Positions 1-9,000 of a DNA stretch of 64,000 nt are shown one piece after another. The translations under genes were made by a program, and so were the position numbers. A model generated the notes under the pieces. That model saw only the letters and a list, made by a program, of their open reading frames with translations, had not been told where the DNA came from and did not search any database. Origin of the DNA: Parashewanella spongiae (GTDB lineage: Bacteria > Pseudomonadota > Gammaproteobacteria > Enterobacterales > Shewanellaceae); assembly GCF_004358345.1 (NCBI RefSeq), contig NZ_CP037952.1, forward strand, positions 3,038,001 through 3,102,000. The letters run 5' to 3'. Numbering within the stretch: the stretch's first letter is position 1; every line of letters starts with the position of its first letter.

Positions 1-134
1 TATTGCACTCAAACTATGAACAAAAAAGTACTCAATAACTTATACTCAGGTACTTAAGGTCTAAATTGGGAAATCAGTGAGTTGATGAGTTCCATAGCTG
101 TTAGGATCATTTTGGTACAACAGCCTATGATAAT

Positions 135-242
135 CCTAAAAAAATCGGTTGAACGCACAATTTAACTTTAATTTATTGAAGTTAAATATAAAATTAAGCA
201 ACCCTAATTCACCCATCAGGTGAGTGCTGAACATTCATATAT
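135..242 (+). repeat. R1 short inverted-repeat element, left part only
   Basis: This stretch matches the left half of the complete R1 element at 2373-2604, from the CCTAAA terminus to the CATCAGGTGAGTGCTGAACA segment; the right half and the second terminus are missing. The rest of bases 1-364 shows no gene; a good Shine-Dalgarno (GGAGTAA) lies just before the aldehyde dehydrogenase start at 365. Confidence 0.75.
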
Positions 243-364
243 AAAAATTCTTTTCCACTAAAATTTGAGTTTTCATTTCAAGAAAACTATTCCATTTTAT
301 CACTTACGGTGTTAGTTATATGCCTTTAGAGTTTGATTATTACTGATGGAATAGGAGTAATTTT

Positions 365-1885
365 ATGATCTATGAAGCACCTGGCAAGTCTGGTTCAATC
401 ATTCAGTTTAAAAAGCGCTATGAAAATTTTATTGGCGGAAACTGGGTTGCACCTGTTGATGGAAAATACTTTGAAAACACTACACCCGTGACTGGTGAGG
501 TAATTTGCGAGATCCCTCGTTCAAACAATCGAGATATAGAACTTGCCATAGATGCGGCGCATTTAGCAAAGGATTCTTGGGGAAATACTTCACCCACAGA
601 ACGCTCCAATTTATTATTGAAATTAGCAGATAGAATTGAAGAAAATATCGAAATGCTTGCTATTGCTGAGTGTTGGGAAAATGGTAAATCAGTCCGTGAA
701 ACGCTTGCGGCTGATATTCCGCTAGCCGTCGATCATTTTCGCTATTTTGCGGGATGCATTCGCGCACAAGAAGGCAGTGCTGCAGAAATTGATGGCAACA
801 CCGTCGCTTATCATTTTCACGAACCACTTGGAGTTGTAGGGCAAATAATTCCGTGGAATTTCCCTATTCTAATGGCAGCTTGGAAATTAGCTCCTGCACT
901 AGCTGCAGGAAATTGCGTGATCCTGAAACCCGCAGAGCAAACTCCAGCATCAATACTGTTAGTTGCTGAACTTATTGCCGATATACTTCCTAAAGGTGTG
1001 TTGAATATAGTCAATGGGTTTGGAACCTAAGCCGGATCTGCCCTTGCTCAAAGTGAAAGAATTGCAAAAATTGCGTTTACAGGCTCGACACCTGTTGGTT
1101 CTAAAATTCTTCAATATTCTGCGACTAATATCATTCACTCTAGCGTCGAACTCGGCGGTAAGTCACCCAATATCTATTTTGAAGATGTACTGGATCATGA
1201 GGACGCCTATCTCGATAAAGCTATAGAAGGCGCTGTACTCGCCTTTTTTAATCAAGGAGAAGTTTGCACTTGCCCGTCTAGGCTACTCATTCATGAAAAG
1301 ATATATGACAAGTTCATTGAACGCGTTATCGAGCGAACTAAACAGATCAAACGAGGAAACCCTCTAGATACAGAGACCATGGTAGGAGCTCAAGCCTCAC
1401 GAGAACAGTTCGATAAAATTTTAAGCTATCTTGAATTAGGTCGGAAGGAAGGGTGTCAATTTTTAACAGGCGGAGAAATTGAGTCTACAGATTCATCCTT
1501 AAGTAATGGTTTCTATATTCAACCAACAATTATGAAAGGTGATAATTCGATGCGGGTGTTTCAAGAAGAAATCTTCGGACCAGTTGTAGGGGTAACCACC
1601 TTTAAAACCTTCGAAGAAGCCATCGAAATAGCCAATCAAACCGATTTCGGACTGGGTGCTGGTGTTTGGACGCGAGATATGAATAAAGCATACCGAGCTG
1701 GGCGACAAATTCAGGCTGGACGCGTATGGACTAATTGCTATCACAGTTATCCTGCTCACGCTGCTTTTGGCGGATATAAAAAATCAGGAATTGGGCGAGA
1801 GACGCATAAGAAAGCTTTAGAACATTATCAACAAACGAAAAATTTACTTGTGAGTTATGATGTAAACCCGCTGGTTTTTTTCTAA
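365..1885 (+). pseudogene. Aldehyde dehydrogenase (ExaC/AldB-like), interrupted by one in-frame stop
   Basis: NAD(P)-dependent aldehyde dehydrogenase, oxidising a small aldehyde to the acid. One reading frame runs through all 507 codons with the family hallmarks: the substrate/NAD segment [20 protein letters not shown], the general-base glutamate in VELGGKSPN, the nucleophilic cysteine in [11 protein letters not shown], and the terminal NPLVFF typical of the ExaC group. A TAA at 1028-1030 interrupts the frame in the conserved VNGFGTEAGSAL stretch, where relatives have Glu (GAA), so a single G-to-T change explains the loss. The 221-residue product lacks both catalytic residues; a restart at ATG 1379 would give only the C-terminal third. 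Start chosen at 365 because of the AGGAG eight bases upstream. Otherwise uneroded, so the lesion is recent or a sequencing error. Confidence 0.9.
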
Positions 1886-1891
1886 AATCGA

Positions 1892-1962
1892 GTAGGAGGG
1901 AGCCTCACGGCTCCCGTCCTCTCACACCACCGTACAAGCGATGTCGCATACGGCGGTTCCAA
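1892..1962 (-). ncRNA. Group II intron 3' end remnant (domains V and VI)
   Basis: Read on the minus strand this gives a domain V-like hairpin (CCGCCGTATGCG ... CGCTTGTACGGTGG), then GTGTGAGAGGACGG and a domain VI hairpin GGGAGCCGTGAGGCTCCC ending in CCTCCTAC. It directly follows the stop codon of the maturase remnant at 1963-2122, as in intact group II introns. The rest of the intron is gone, so it cannot splice. Confidence 0.8.
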
Positions 1963-2122
1963 TTATACGCTTAACTTATTGTACCCTTCTAAAAACAAAT
2001 ACAATCCCATATCTTTAAACCTCTGATTTGGTAAAGCTTGATTGAGTTGTGGCGTTTTAGAGAGTTTCCACCAACCTTTATCAGATTTCGCAAGTTTCCA
2101 AGTATTGTGCTCTGTTACGCCT
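1963..2122 (-). pseudogene. Group II intron reverse transcriptase/maturase, C-terminal remnant
   Basis: About 50 codons on the minus strand reading KSDKGWWKLSKTPQLNQALP and ending in EGYNKLSV before a stop. The GWW.LS.TP..N.A motif is typical of the extreme C-terminus of bacterial group II intron proteins. No RT domain remains: the upstream side is cut where repeat R2 begins at 2123. It belongs to a different intron from the one at 10980-12930, whose protein ends differently. Confidence 0.75.
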
Positions 2123-2653
2123 AGAGTCTGTTGATCTTTCGTGATTTTTTTGCAGCGATAAATTGGTTATTTTATGCAAGGCAAAGTTTGTGAGGTTTGG
2201 TTGTTATCGACATACAAAACTGTCGTTACTTCGTTTCCAAATAAGAAAACGATAACGCAGCAGAAATGACCAATTTACGCTGTCTTCGATGCTTTTGAGC
2301 ATTCACTGTTCTGTGTTATGACCAGCTCACTTAGATGGCTAAGCATCACTGCTCACGCTTTGAACAGATAAACCTAAATAAATCGGTCTAACGCACAATT
2401 TAGCTTTAATCTATTGAAATTAAATACAAAACTAAACAACCCTAATTCACCCATCAGGTGAGTGCTGAACATTCATATACTTGCCAAAACCACCGCTAGC
2501 TGCGTTATAAATTTTGCAAGTAGAACCACTACTTGCTGCTATTCATGCCTTGCTATCAGTAATTTTTTCTGCGTATATGAACGCTCCCAACCGATTTATT
2601 TAGGATAAATGCTCAAATAGCACAAAATTTAATCCTGAAAGATCAACAGATCC
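2123..2653 (-). repeat. R2 inverted-repeat element (copy 1), interrupted by R1
   Basis: Non-coding element with imperfect terminal inverted repeats AGGGTCTGTTTATCTTTC / AGGGGCTGTTGATCTTTC. Two uninterrupted copies of 316 bp lie at 31095-31410 and 51872-52187; this copy is in the opposite orientation and carries R1 inside it (2373-2604). No open frame of note; mobilised presumably by a transposase elsewhere. Bases 1886-2816 hold only intron and repeat remnants. Confidence 0.85.
2373..2604 (+). repeat. R1 inverted-repeat element (complete, 232 bp) with 5-bp target duplication
   Basis: Ends are CCTAAATAAATCGGT and its inverse ACCGATTTATTTAGG. It is flanked by ATAAA at 2368-2372 and 2605-2609, and deleting element plus one ATAAA restores the R2 sequence AACAGATAAATGCTC exactly as in the other R2 copies. 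Internal hairpins such as GCAAGTAG...CTACTTGC are shared with R3. Confidence 0.9.
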
Positions 2654-2739
2654 TTAGGGATCTAGCATTTAAAAATCTACCGCAACTGGAGTGATTGTAA
2701 GATCCCACTTTGGTAATTCACTATTTCTGACTATTTTAC

Positions 2740-2900
2740 CTGACATTGCGCACACGGAATAGCTATGTGGTTGATGTTGAATAAGAAATCACTCTTTATC
2801 TATATTTTATTTAAAATTAACCGATATGAACATTTTCACAACGCAAAGGTGAGTAACCATTCATTAATTTTGGGTTTTTAATAGATGTGCTCAATGTCAG
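2740..2900 (+). repeat. R5 element (copy 1): terminal 161 bp of an ISAzo13-type IS
   Basis: Bounded by CTGACATTG and the inverted CAATGTCAG. A separate copy of the same 161 bp lies alone at 15644-15804. Here the segment is still contiguous with the transposase remnant, covering its last codons plus the IS end. Confidence 0.8.
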
Positions 2901-3258
2901 TTTTACTTTCCAGTTCTTCTTTTCTTTGCTATTGAGCTTGATTCCCTTTGAGTAAACTTTATCAATTAAATTGACTACTGGTCTCATTGCTTTCCATGTC
3001 ATTGTTTTTGTCCACTCTATTACCGTTTTGGCTGTACTCAGTAATGTGCCATTCCAATGTCTCTCTAACGATGACCAGACTCGTTCAATCGGGTTATATT
3101 TACTATAATATGGTGGGTAGTAGACGTTTCGAACCTTTAGTTTCGATTGTTCACTAAACGCTACTAATCTAGACAGGTACTGAGTACGACAGCCGCTATT
3201 TTCAGGGCCATTATCTGAAAAAATAATGAGTTCTTCGACTTCTGGATTTTCACTTTCA
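2817..3258 (-). pseudogene. ISAzo13-family transposase, C-terminal remnant
   Basis: An open minus-strand frame of about 147 codons with the ISAzo13 signature: FSDNGPENSGCRTQ, then YYPPYYSKYNPIERVWSSLE (catalytic Glu region) and HWNGTLL...TMTWK.MRPVV, ending in ENVHIG. The N-terminal DDE half is missing because the IS4-type element at 3259 abuts it. An N-terminal fragment of the same family lies at 60384-60710, but I cannot show the two come from one element. Confidence 0.8.
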
Positions 3259-3572
3259 ACTCAAGTTTCGGAGTTCAAATTCAATAATGAAGTGAGCGTA
3301 TTTTACTGATATATAAATAAAAGATGAGAGTTAATGTGTTATAATCTTGTTGCTTAGACAAAAACTAAAACACACCAACTCTCAGACAAATATTGACATG
3401 AAATCACTTTCTCTACCATCACTTACTTCTAATTTTTTACAGCGTTCAGGCATTCAAATTGATAATTCGTTAAGCACATCATGGAAACAGCTTGGTTTTG
3501 TTTCAATGTTGACATCTTGTGGTTTCAGTAAACGTTCGGGTATTGAAGCAACCGAAGTCATTTACTTACTAA

Positions 3573-4686
3573 CTCATGTTACGCACCGCCTAAAAATTAG
3601 TGGCATAATCAAGCTATGAACGATGAATTACTAGAGCTGTATAGCGATTACCAACTATCTAGCTTTGGACAAGTAACAGCAACAGGGATGTCAGACTTAC
3701 TAGATGGTGCTTACAGTCATGATCAGGTAACAAGACTCCTTTCTACTAACGAGTTCACCAGTAAAACTCTTTGGGGAATGGTTAAATCCACTGTAAGACA
3801 GGTCGAAGAAGATGATGCCGTTCTTATTTTCGATGATACGATTGAAGAAAAGCCTTATACGGACGAAAGCGACTTGATCGCTTACCACTACGACCACACA
3901 AAAAATCGAACCGTTAAAGGGATTAACCTTCTTAATTGTCTTTACTACTCCCAAGGTGTATCAATTCCAGTATCTTATAAGTTGATCACTAAGCCAATTC
4001 CCTATTGTGATCTGAAAACTAAGAAAGTTCGCAGAATGTCTGAAACAACTAAGAATGAAGATTTTAGAGAGCTTTTACAAATTAGTTACCAAAACCAACT
4101 TAAATTCAAATATGTTCTAGCAGACAGTTGGTTCTGTTCAAATGAAAATATGGTGTTTATCAAACACAAATGCCACAAGGATTTTATCATGGCGTGCAAA
4201 TCTAATCGTCTTGTTTCTTTGAGTGAAGATGATAAGAAGCATAAGAAATCACAACGGGTTGATACACTTGAGTTTCAAGAAGGGCAGTCTGTCAAAGTTT
4301 GGATATCTGGGGTAGATTTTGAGTTACAGTTATCCAAGAAAGTCTTTAAAAACAAAGATGGAAGTACAGGCGAGCTTTACTTGTTATGCAGTGATTTAAG
4401 TTGTGATGATGAGTTCATCCAAGCGGTCTATCAAAAACGATGGAACGTTGAACTCTTCCATAAAAACCTGAAGTCAAATGCGGCAATTACCCGTTCTCCA
4501 GCACATACAGTTAAAACACAAAGTAATCATCAATTTTTATCAATTTATAGTGCATTTAGGCTTGAAACCTTAGCTTTAAAACTGAAAATGAATAAATTTC
4601 AACTGAGGGCGAAACTGTATATAAAAGCATTAAAAACAGCCTTTACAGAACTTCAAACTCTAAAAGCTGTTAGTGCGTAACATGAG
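3573..4686 (+). mobile_element. Inner IS4-superfamily element with 7-bp target duplication
   Basis: Inverted ends CTCATGTTACGCAC (3573-3586) and GTGCGTAACATGAG (4673-4686) enclose one complete transposase gene. TTACTAA is duplicated at 3566-3572 and 4687-4693. Intact ends and gene suggest a recent and possibly still active insertion. Confidence 0.85.
3616..4680 (+). CDS. IS4-superfamily DDE transposase (inner IS)
   Basis: A 354-residue protein filling the inner element almost end to end. The three acidic motifs are visible: LIFDDTIEEKP (first Asp), YVLADSWFCSN (second Asp) and YQKRWNVELFHKNLKSNAAI (Glu of the Y-R-E-K signature). The spacing and the DSWF motif fit the IS4/IS701-like group; I do not assign a named IS. 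No frameshift is seen and both ends are present, so the gene should be functional. It belongs to a different subgroup from the outer transposase, since the two share little beyond the catalytic motifs. Confidence 0.85.
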   Translation: MNDELLELYSDYQLSSFGQVTATGMSDLLDGAYSHDQVTRLLSTNEFTSKTLWGMVKSTVRQVEEDDAVLIFDDTIEEKPYTDESDLIAYHYDHTKNRTVKGINLLNCLYYSQGVSIPVSYKLITKPIPYCDLKTKKVRRMSETTKNEDFRELLQISYQNQLKFKYVLADSWFCSNENMVFIKHKCHKDFIMACKSNRLVSLSEDDKKHKKSQRVDTLEFQEGQSVKVWISGVDFELQLSKKVFKNKDGSTGELYLLCSDLSCDDEFIQAVYQKRWNVELFHKNLKSNAAITRSPAHTVKTQSNHQFLSIYSAFRLETLALKLKMNKFQLRAKLYIKALKTAFTELQTLKAVSA

Positions 4687-6097
4687 TTACTAATGCTTTG
4701 GATTGGTTGAAGGTTGATACCATATCTATGTTTGCTAAAGAGTCACTACTCAGCTTTTCTTCTGCTAAGAAAGATGTGCTTTATGATTTACTCAACCGAG
4801 AAGACTTGAATTGGAGAAAACTGCAACTTTACACCGCTAAAAAACTCATAAAACAGGAAGGCAAGAGTAAAGTCAGAGCTTTTGTTGTCGATGATTCAGT
4901 AAAGCAACGTCGTGGTAAGAAAATGCCCGGCGTATCCACTCACTTCGACCATTTGACAGGGCGTTGTGTTATGGGACAGCAAGTACTGAGTTTTGGCTAC
5001 GCTTCTGATAGTCAATTTGTCCCACTGGATAATGAACTCTTCATCAGTCAAACCAAAGCACAACCTCTAACCGGTAAATTTAAAGATGAGCGCTCAATAG
5101 TCGCTAAACGTTACAAGCAATCTGTGGCTCAAACTAAGCCTGCTATGGTTGCAGGTATGGTTAAACGTGCGCTGGGAGTAGGTATTGAAGCTGATTATTT
5201 TCTTGCAGACTCTTGGTTTGCCACCAAGCCTATTATCAGCATGACGCTTGAGCATGATTTGACGGCTATTCTCCGAATGAAAAAAAACAAAATGAAGTAC
5301 CGCTTAGCGGATAAATCAGAGTGCAGTGCCGCCGAACTATTCAAAACTCAAGTAAAAGGCCGATGGCAAAAACTAGCAGGGTTGCCTTATCAAACAAAGT
5401 CCATTGTCGTTGAGTTGAATCTAGCAGAAACGGCAAAGCTTGAGCCGAATTGGATTAAGGTTAAACTCGTCTTTTGTCGAGGTGTTAATCCTGATAAGAA
5501 AAAAGGAGGTAAACACGATTGGGCATTATTTTTAAGTACGGACGCTTCGCTAAGCGATGAAAAAATTCTTGAGATTTACGCTTTGCGTTGGGGAATTGAA
5601 GTGTACTTCAAGGAAGCCAAACAACATCTTGGCTTTTTGAGTGAGCAAAGTCGTCATTACAGTGCTTATATTGCTTCAATTCATCTAACAGGGTTGAGGT
5701 TTTGCTTGCTTCTGCATGCGAAGCAAAATGATGAAAACAGCAAAGTCTGTGACTCAAGGAACCTACTTTGCGACAGTCTACAAAATTTAGATTTTGCTTG
5801 TAAATTATGGGGCTTATTTAAGGCTTTGATCAGCGATGCAGTTTCTAGTATTTCTTCGTTATCAACAACAGAAAGCGAAATCATACTGAATAAAATCAAC
5901 GAAGAAGTGACCTCGTTTTTTAATCAAGTCATGCAAATGGATACTTTTACATTACGCCAAGAGGCTATTTCTACTGGAAAGTACCCATGATTTTAGCTAA
6001 AAATGAACTCCGAAACTTGAGTTATAATATTGTCGTTGTTCTATGATGTTCATTTTATGATGCGATCATACTAAAAAGTGTGCTTGCTAGTATCAAG

Positions 6098-9000
6098 TTA
6101 ATGGGTAGACTCGCTCAATACTATCATTCCTGAGTTGAATTTATCCTCGATAAACTCAAGTCCAAATTCATTTTTGAGAAAACTTATCATTCCATTTTTT
6201 AACGTATTATTGCCATGGTACCCAGTTATGATCGATGTGATGTTGAGTTCATTGTTTTGTTTGTGGTAACAAAATAATAGTCTTGCGAAAGCTAATGGAA
6301 CACCTCGAATATGTGTACCATCGCCTGAATCTCCTTCGAAGATTTTATCCATATGCAAATCGAGACAATGATTCATTAAGCCAACATTTTTTTTATATAT
6401 TCCTTCTGTTATCCCTTTATCAATCATGCTTGCGAAATTATCTTTTTCAAGTGGCGCAAATTGAGCATGTATTTGTGAAAAAGTACTCATGTTACATTTG
6501 TTCATTATTTTTTCTAAACACCATATTCCAGTGTCAAATTCCTTAGCCTTAATACATACTTTAATAAAGGCATTGTAAATGGCAACATTAGGTTTGATAC
6601 CCCATTGCTGCATTAAGCTGGCTGAAACTGTATCGCCATCGCCCAACACCAATAATTTGGCTTCGGCATAACGCCCCGTTTCAGCGCAGGCCGTCAGCAA
6701 ATTCAGGCAGATGATTGAATCTGCCTTTAGTGGTAGATGGGGTGCCATCACGGGCTTGTCACCACACACCAGTTGCCAAGCACTATCAAATTGGCCTGTT
6801 TTAGCGCATACCGTGATAAAGGTGCTGTAAACGGCAACATTAGGCTTGATGTTCCACTGCTGCATTAAGCTGGCTGTAGCTGTATTGCCCAACACCAATG
6901 ATTTGGCTTCTGCATAACGCCCCGCTTCAGCGCAGGCCGTCAGCAAATTCGTGCAGGTGATTGAATCTGCCTTTAGTGGTAAATGAGGTGCCATCACGGG
7001 CTTATCACCACACACCAGTCGCCAAGCACTATCAAACTGGCCAGTTTTAGCGCATACCGTGATAAAGGCGCTGTAAATGGCAACATTAGGCTTGATGTCC
7101 CATTGCTGCATTAAGCTGGCTGTATCGCCGTCGCCCAACACCAATGATTTGGCTTCTACATAACGCCCCGCTTCAGCACCGGCCGTCAGCAAATTCGTGC
7201 AGGTGATTTGATTGGCTTTTAATGGCAAATGAGGTGCCATCACGGGCTTATCACCACACACCAGTTGCCAAGCACTATCAAACTGGCCAGTTTGAGCGCA
7301 TACCGTGATAAAAGCATTGTAAATGGCAACGTTAGGCTTGATGCCCCATTGTTGCATTAAGCTGGCTGTATCGCCATTACCCAACACCAGTGATTTGGCT
7401 TCTACATAACGCCCCGCTTCAGCGCAGGCCGTCAGCAAGTTTAGGCAGGTGATTGAATCTGCTTTTAGTGGTAAATGAGGTGCCATCACGGGCTTATCAC
7501 CACACACCAGTTGCCAAGCACTATCAAAGTGGCCCGTTTTAGCGCATACCGTGATAAAGGCGCTGTAAATGGTAACATTAGGCTTGATGCCCCATTGTTG
7601 CATTAAGCTGGCTGTAGCTGTATCGCCCAACACTAATGATTTGGCTTCTGCATAACGCCCCGCTTCAGCGCAGGCCGTCAGTAAATTTATGCAGGTGATT
7701 TGACAGGCCTTTAATGACAAATTAGGTGCCATCACGGGCTTGTCACCACACACCAGTCGCCAAGCTCTATCAAAGTGGCCCGTTTTAGCGCATACCGTGA
7801 TAAAGGCACTGTAAACGGCAACATTAGGCTTGATGTCCCATTGTTGCATTAAGCTGGCTGTATCTCCATCACCCAACACCAATGATTTAGCTTCTACATA
7901 ACGCCCCGCTTCAGCGCAGGCCGTCAGCAAATTTAGGCAGGTGATTGAATCTGCCTTTAGTGGTAAATGAGGTGCCATCACGGGCTTATCACCACACACC
8001 AGTTGCCAAGCACTATCAAATTGACCTGTTTTAGCACATACAGTGATAAAGTTGCTGTAAACGGCAACATCAGGCTTGATGTCCCACTGCTGCATTAAAC
8101 TGGCTGTAGCTGCGTCGCCCAACACCAATGATTTAGCTTCTGCATAACGCTCCATTTCAGCGCAGGCCGTCAGCAAATTCAGGCAGGTGATTTTATTGGC
8201 CTTTAATGGCCAATGAGGTGCCATCACCGACTTATCACCACACACCAGTTGCCAAGCACTATCAATTTGGCCCGTTTTAGCGCATACCGTGATAAAGGCA
8301 TTGTAAATGGCAACATCAGGCTTGATACCCCATTGTTGCATTAAACTGTTTGTAGCTGTATCGCCCAACACCAATGATTTAGCTTCTATAAAACGCTCCA
8401 CTTCAGCGCAAGTGCTCAGCAGATTCATGCAGGTGATTTGATTAGCTTTTAATGGTAAATGAGGTGCCATCACGGGATTATCACCACACACCAATCGCCA
8501 AGCACTATCAAACTGCCCTGTTTTAGCGCATACCGTGATAAAGGCGCTGTAAACGGCAACATTAGGCATGATGCCCCATTGTTGCATTAAGCTCGTAGTA
8601 GCTGTATCGCTATCGCCCAACACCAATGATTTAGCTTCTGCATAACGCCCCGCTTCAGCGCAAGCCGTCAGCAAATTCAGGCAGGTGATTGAATCTGCCT
8701 TAAGCGATAGATGAGATGCCATCACGGGCTTATCACCACACACCAGTTGCCAAGCACTATCAAACTGGTCAGTTTTAGCGCATACCGTGATAAAAGCATT
8801 GTAGATGGCAACATCAGGCTTGATGCACCACTGATGCATTAAGCTGGCTACTGCTGCATTGCCTAGTACCAATCTTTTGGCATCTGAAAAATTTAAATTT
8901 AACTTAATTAGTTTCAGTAATAGAGTGCATGTTTTCGATTCATAGGACGATTTAAATCGTGTTATGTCACTAAAAACACCGTCGAAATCAGATGAGTGGC

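Larger units (their letters stand above)
3398..5990 (+). pseudogene. IS4-superfamily transposase split by an inserted IS
   Basis: The N-terminal piece (3398-3572, beginning MKSLSLPSLTSNFLQRSG) and the C-terminal piece (4687-5990) are halves of one transposase of about 490 residues. DDE motifs sit in the C-terminal piece: FVVDDSV, FLADSWF and YALRWGIEVYFKEAKQHLGF, the Y-R-E-K signature of the IS4 superfamily. Removing the inner IS and one TTACTAA copy leaves the halves one base out of frame, so there is either another small lesion at the join or the boundaries are off by one. The C-terminal half could be translated alone from TTG 4698 but would lack the DNA-binding N-terminus. Confidence 0.8.
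3259..6022 (+). mobile_element. IS4-superfamily insertion sequence, itself interrupted by a second IS
   Basis: Bounded by perfect 19-bp inverted repeats ACTCAAGTTTCGGAGTTCA at 3259-3277 and 6004-6022. It carries one transposase gene (3398-5990) split by an inner IS at 3573-4686. I see no clear target duplication at the outer ends. Confidence 0.85.

Noticed and set aside
6566-8812. Regular DNA repeats resembling a CRISPR array
   Set aside because: Units are about 246 bp, coding in one frame and nearly identical throughout; no short repeat/unique spacer pattern.
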